Program-made: the position numbers and the translations under genes
Notes under the pieces: model-generated
What the model saw: the letters and a program-made list of their open reading frames with translations, nothing else
Databases searched by the model: none
Told to the model about the DNA's origin: nothing
Part shown: piece by piece, positions 14,985-17,500 of the stretch
Layout: every line of letters starts with the position of its first letter
Position numbering within the stretch: position 1 is the stretch's first letter
Source: Botryococcus braunii
Taxonomy: Eukaryota > Chlorophyta > Trebouxiophyceae
DNA: 17,500 bases
Assembly: GCA_002005505.1 (NCBI GenBank)
Contig: KV908362.1
Location: 567,202-584,701, forward strand
Direction: 5' to 3'

Positions 14985-15245
14985 TGTAGCGTTAACTAAG
15001 CGGAAGAGGTTTTTATGAGACAGTGAGACGTTCGTGGTGTGCAACGAAAGAGTGTTACATGATTGATTCGCAAGCGTACTCTTAAACCCAGGGTGGATTG
15101 AATTATACTGTACTGCCACAGACGCGTAGTCGGGCAACCGAGCGAACTACTTGAGCGAGGTTGTACTGCGAATCCAGATCACATGGCAAGTCAAAGAGCA
15201 ATGCCAAGGACCATACTAGAGCATTATACCCTAGGAAATGCTACA
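14985..15245 (-). repeat. Element A 5' LTR
   Basis: This is a 261-bp copy identical to 5315-5575, TGTAGC to GCTACA. It lies beside the PBS and the gag remnant, so it is the promoter-bearing 5' LTR. Confidence 0.95.
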
Positions 15246-15250
15246 GCTAC
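15246..15250. repeat. Element A target-site duplication, right copy
   Basis: GCTAC follows the LTR end and matches 5310-5314. Confidence 0.88.
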
Positions 15251-15429
15251 ACAATTGTATCCTGGAACCTCTATATCATCATTCATCATGGGCCTTGTCC
15301 TCTGTTATGTCCTCTAATTTGCGAGACCGTAGCTTGAGGATTGCTACCTTCAGCATGACTGTGAACCAATATAGATAAATTACCACCTGACTGCTAAATA
15401 GCCCATTCAAGAGGTAGTTCCATGGGTGT

Positions 15430-15513
15430 AGCGCTCAGCGGAATCGAACCCAGGACCTTCGCCTGGCGTGCCCTGCCACAGTGGTCGCAGATCGGAATCG
15501 AAACCCAAAAGAG
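15430..15513 (-). other. tRNA-like segment with two B-box motifs
   Basis: On the minus strand GGGTTCGATTCC (ending at 15440) is a perfect RNA polymerase III B-box, and GGGTTTCGATTCC lies 54 bases away (from about 15506). AGCGCCTC and GAGCGCT at the edges pair except for one extra C. The T-arm stem does not close (CTGGG against CCGCT) and no A-box is placed correctly, so it is not a functional tRNA gene. A tRNA-derived SINE fragment is possible. Confidence 0.3.
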
Positions 15514-16303
15514 GCGCTGCACGTGATCAGACGTACGTGCTTGATTTAGACCTCTTATATGAACTCGATTCGGACGGGGACGCTGCGTCCCGGACGCATT
15601 CCGATGTAATTCAGCGGTTTGGCCCACTCCAGGAAGACGTCGCTGGGATCATGCAGCACCATCACCACAGACCCCACTCGCATGTACCTGCACGACCACT
15701 CACATAAGGATGTGCACCCCATAACTGCAGCTCCCACACGTGTGTTTTGGCAGAACCGTGCACGTCGACCACTCTTGAACACATATTAAAGTTAACTCTC
15801 ACATTGAGCCATCCACGAAACAAAGCAACCCCATTGTCTGTACACTCAGACGTAGCTGTATCAAGCTCCCACTCACCATCTGATTGTACTGGAGATAGGT
15901 GCAGGTGTTTTCCCCGTTGTAACATGACTTCAACCATTGTATCTGCATTGTCTCATCTTCGTTACCCGTGCTGCGTGTAATTCTATGATAGAAGGCACCA
16001 GCTCCAAGAGTTTCAAAGGAGAAGGGACGGAAGACTACCCAAGGCGGCTGCCTGACTAAAACCTCCCGGTGCGATGCAAGCTTGCCAGCGGCTGCCCACC
16101 AGGCACAAACCCGGCTCCCCGCGGTCGTAGGACGGCGCAAGCCCATTGGGTATGATGCGGCGACATGCTGTACAGATGATGATTTATACGAATAACTCCA
16201 AAATGTGAATAAACCAAACGTTAACGTCCGTTCAGCGAGCGATCCAGGACTGAGGCAAAAACACCGCACTTAAGGCCAAGTACTGACGTTGCGGCTTTTC
16301 ACA

Positions 16304-16511
16304 AAGGGGTTGCGTCATGGTCTGCTTGTGATGATAGTCTCAGTGGCCTCCTTAAATGCTTCGGGGGCCCTCTGCAATTCGCAATTTGCAAAGGCAATTT
16401 GCAATTTGCAAAGGCAATTTGCAATTTGCAAAGGCAATTTGCTAAGGGGTTGCGTCAGGGTCCGTTTGTGGTGACAGTCTCAGTGGCCTCTTTGAATGCT
16501 TTGAGGGCACT
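16304..16511. repeat. Diverged 68-bp direct repeat, 140 bp apart
   Basis: AAGGGGTTGCGTCA opens both copies (16304-16371 and 16444-16511). They differ at about ten sites, mostly transitions. A 20-bp minisatellite lies between them. Confidence 0.85.
16381..16440. repeat. 20-bp minisatellite, three perfect copies
   Basis: The unit GCAATTTGCAAAGGCAATTT is repeated exactly three times, with a partial unit on the left. The unit is self-complementary in part (GCAATTTGC with GCAAATTGC), so the array could fold. Confidence 0.95.
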
Positions 16512-16774
16512 CGGTGGTGTTGAGTACTTCACAAACCCATTGGCATTTCCTTGTGGGGCTGGAAGGAGTCATTGAACCCCTCACTGAATCCTTCAGGAAT
16601 CCCCTTGTGGGGGATGATGCAGTCATGGCTGATCGTTGAACCCCCCCATTAGGCGGCCGAATTCACTCTTGCAGCACCCGCTATGGGGACCTTGAAACGC
16701 TGATGCATGCCACTCAAGATGGCGCAGCGTAACGAACCTGCAGGTGAGCTGACATTAAACGGGCCCAAGCTTGA

Positions 16775-16790
16775 AAGACCAATTGGTCTT
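16775..16790. other. 16-bp perfect palindrome
   Basis: AAGACCAATTGGTCTT is fully self-complementary. It could be a dimeric protein-binding site or chance. Confidence 0.7.
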
Positions 16791-17130
16791 GAGACATGGT
16801 TTTGGACGTCGGGCCCGAGCAGACCCCAACAGACATGATTCAGCGCTAGCGTGTGTTGATATGCATTGCTTGTCTGACGTCCTTGAGGGTTGCTCGCGGT
16901 ATCTCGACCTAGGTCAGAGCGCTCAGCACTTATAAAGGTCTGCATAAATGACATGGGAAAAACGCGCATTCTGTAAGTGTACACATTTCCCAGGCGTGTG
17001 CGCAGCACATACACGATCGCGTGGCAATCCTGCGTGGCCAATTGCCTGAGGGCAGTGTTGGGTGGCCACCGTGGGAAAGTGGTGTGGTATACATATACAG
17101 ACTGTCAGATTGAGGTGCTGCATTGTCCTT

Positions 17131-17186
17131 TCAAATGACTTGGGTTGTCTTAATCAAATGACTTGGATTGTCTTTTTCGAATGACT
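17131..17186. repeat. 23-bp tandem repeat, about 2.4 copies
   Basis: The unit begins TCAAATGACTTGG and ends TTGTCTT followed by two bases. Copies lie at 17131-17153 and 17154-17176, with a partial third to 17186. The first two differ at three positions. Confidence 0.85.
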
Positions 17187-17500
17187 GACCACAACGTTAT
17201 AGGCAAAGTGCACTAGTACAAACACTTCTCATATGACGTATTTAAGCACGTACGTGAATACATTATTTGAGAAGTGGCTAGAAAGGTTCCTTCCCACCTG
17301 TGGAAGAGAGAACATAAGACCAGGAACCGAAAAACCACAACAGCAAACTGACCAGTTCATGAAATATATTATGAGGAAAATACTTCGCTTTACCATATGG
17401 ACCACCCATGGCACCTGAAGTCACCAGGTACCTGACATTAATCGACAAAGCGAGCCACACAGGATCATCCTTCATTTACAAGCACTATCCTGGCCACTCC

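Larger units (their letters stand above)
5315..15245 (-). mobile_element. Element A: Ty3/gypsy chromovirus, interrupted by element B
   Basis: This is a complete-ended LTR retrotransposon on the minus strand, bounded by identical 261-bp LTRs and a GCTAC target duplication. In transcription order it has the 5' LTR (14985-15245), PBS (14972-14983), gag remnant (14357-14914), protease-RT-RNase H (to 7662), integrase with chromodomain (to 6334), a ~745-bp 3' non-coding region, the PPT and the 3' LTR (5315-5575). Domain order RT-RH-INT makes it Ty3/gypsy, and the C-terminal chromodomain makes it a chromovirus. Removing the 4.1-kb nested element B and one target copy leaves about 5.8 kb, a normal size. 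Identical LTRs indicate a recent insertion, although they are short. Gag is truncated and RNase H and integrase are out of frame, so this copy looks defective. Confidence 0.95.
15251..17500. other. Right flank, no confident gene
   Basis: No gene is supported. The longest open frame (15799-16269, minus, 156 codons) has no recognised domain and overlaps another minus frame (15662-15937), so I do not call it. The stretch contains tRNA B-box-like motifs, a minisatellite, palindromes and a short tandem repeat, listed separately. A decayed transposon or an exon of an unknown gene cannot be excluded. Confidence 0.5.

Noticed and set aside
15430..15513. A functional tRNA gene
   Set aside because: The T-arm cannot close, there is no properly placed A-box and no normal cloverleaf.
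15799..16269. 156-codon minus-strand frame as a gene
   Set aside because: No recognised domain, an overlapping competing frame on the same strand, and a length within what chance allows in this composition.
16381..16440. A CRISPR-like array
   Set aside because: The units are contiguous 20-bp tandem copies with no spacers, in a eukaryotic context.

Overview
This window looks like transposon-rich nuclear DNA from a eukaryote. I found no cellular housekeeping gene, no bacterial-style operon and no CRISPR array. Long non-coding stretches, microsatellites, a hAT DNA transposon, and a Ty3/gypsy chromovirus with a second LTR element nested inside it make up most of what can be identified. A chromodomain-bearing chromovirus and a plant-type hAT fit the green lineage best. 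A charophyte alga or a non-seed plant is my guess from the protein style, not something the sequence proves.

Layout. Positions 1-895 hold little that is recognisable, apart from a weak reverse-transcriptase-like remnant at 184-558. Positions 904-3204 are a complete-ended hAT element with an exact 8-bp target duplication (TTGGGGAC at 896-903 and 3205-3212), CAGGG termini, subterminal GGCCGCA repeats, and a decayed transposase of which only the C-terminal dimerisation domain (2528-2881, +) is clear. Positions 3213-5309 are non-coding and contain a roughly 380-bp (AG)n tract, a (TTCC)n tract and small hairpins.

Positions 5315-15245 are LTR retrotransposon A, a chromovirus on the minus strand. 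It has identical 261-bp LTRs, the 5-bp target duplication GCTAC, a polypurine tract, a primer binding site, an N-terminal gag remnant, protease-RT-RNase H, and integrase with a C-terminal chromodomain. Integrase lies in a different frame from RNase H. Inserted into A just upstream of the protease, in the same orientation, is element B (9813-13896). B has 968-bp LTRs that differ at one position by eye, the target duplication CCCAG, its own PBS and PPT, and a 2.1-kb internal region with no recognisable gag or pol. It is therefore a non-autonomous (LARD-like) element. Its insertion split A and placed an LTR-encoded ATG in frame with A's pol.

Positions 15251-17500 are flanking DNA with two tRNA B-box-like motifs, a 20-bp minisatellite inside a diverged 140-bp-period duplication, a 16-bp perfect palindrome and a 23-bp tandem repeat. 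No gene there could be supported.

The most unusual signals are in element B. Three hairpins near the LTR-leader junction share an identical 9-nt loop but have different, fully complementary stems, and the single LTR difference preserves pairing as G-U in the sense RNA. A and B, otherwise unrelated in their LTRs, share an identical 12-nt PBS that differs from the usual plant initiator-Met PBS, and in both elements that site can be drawn into local hairpins.
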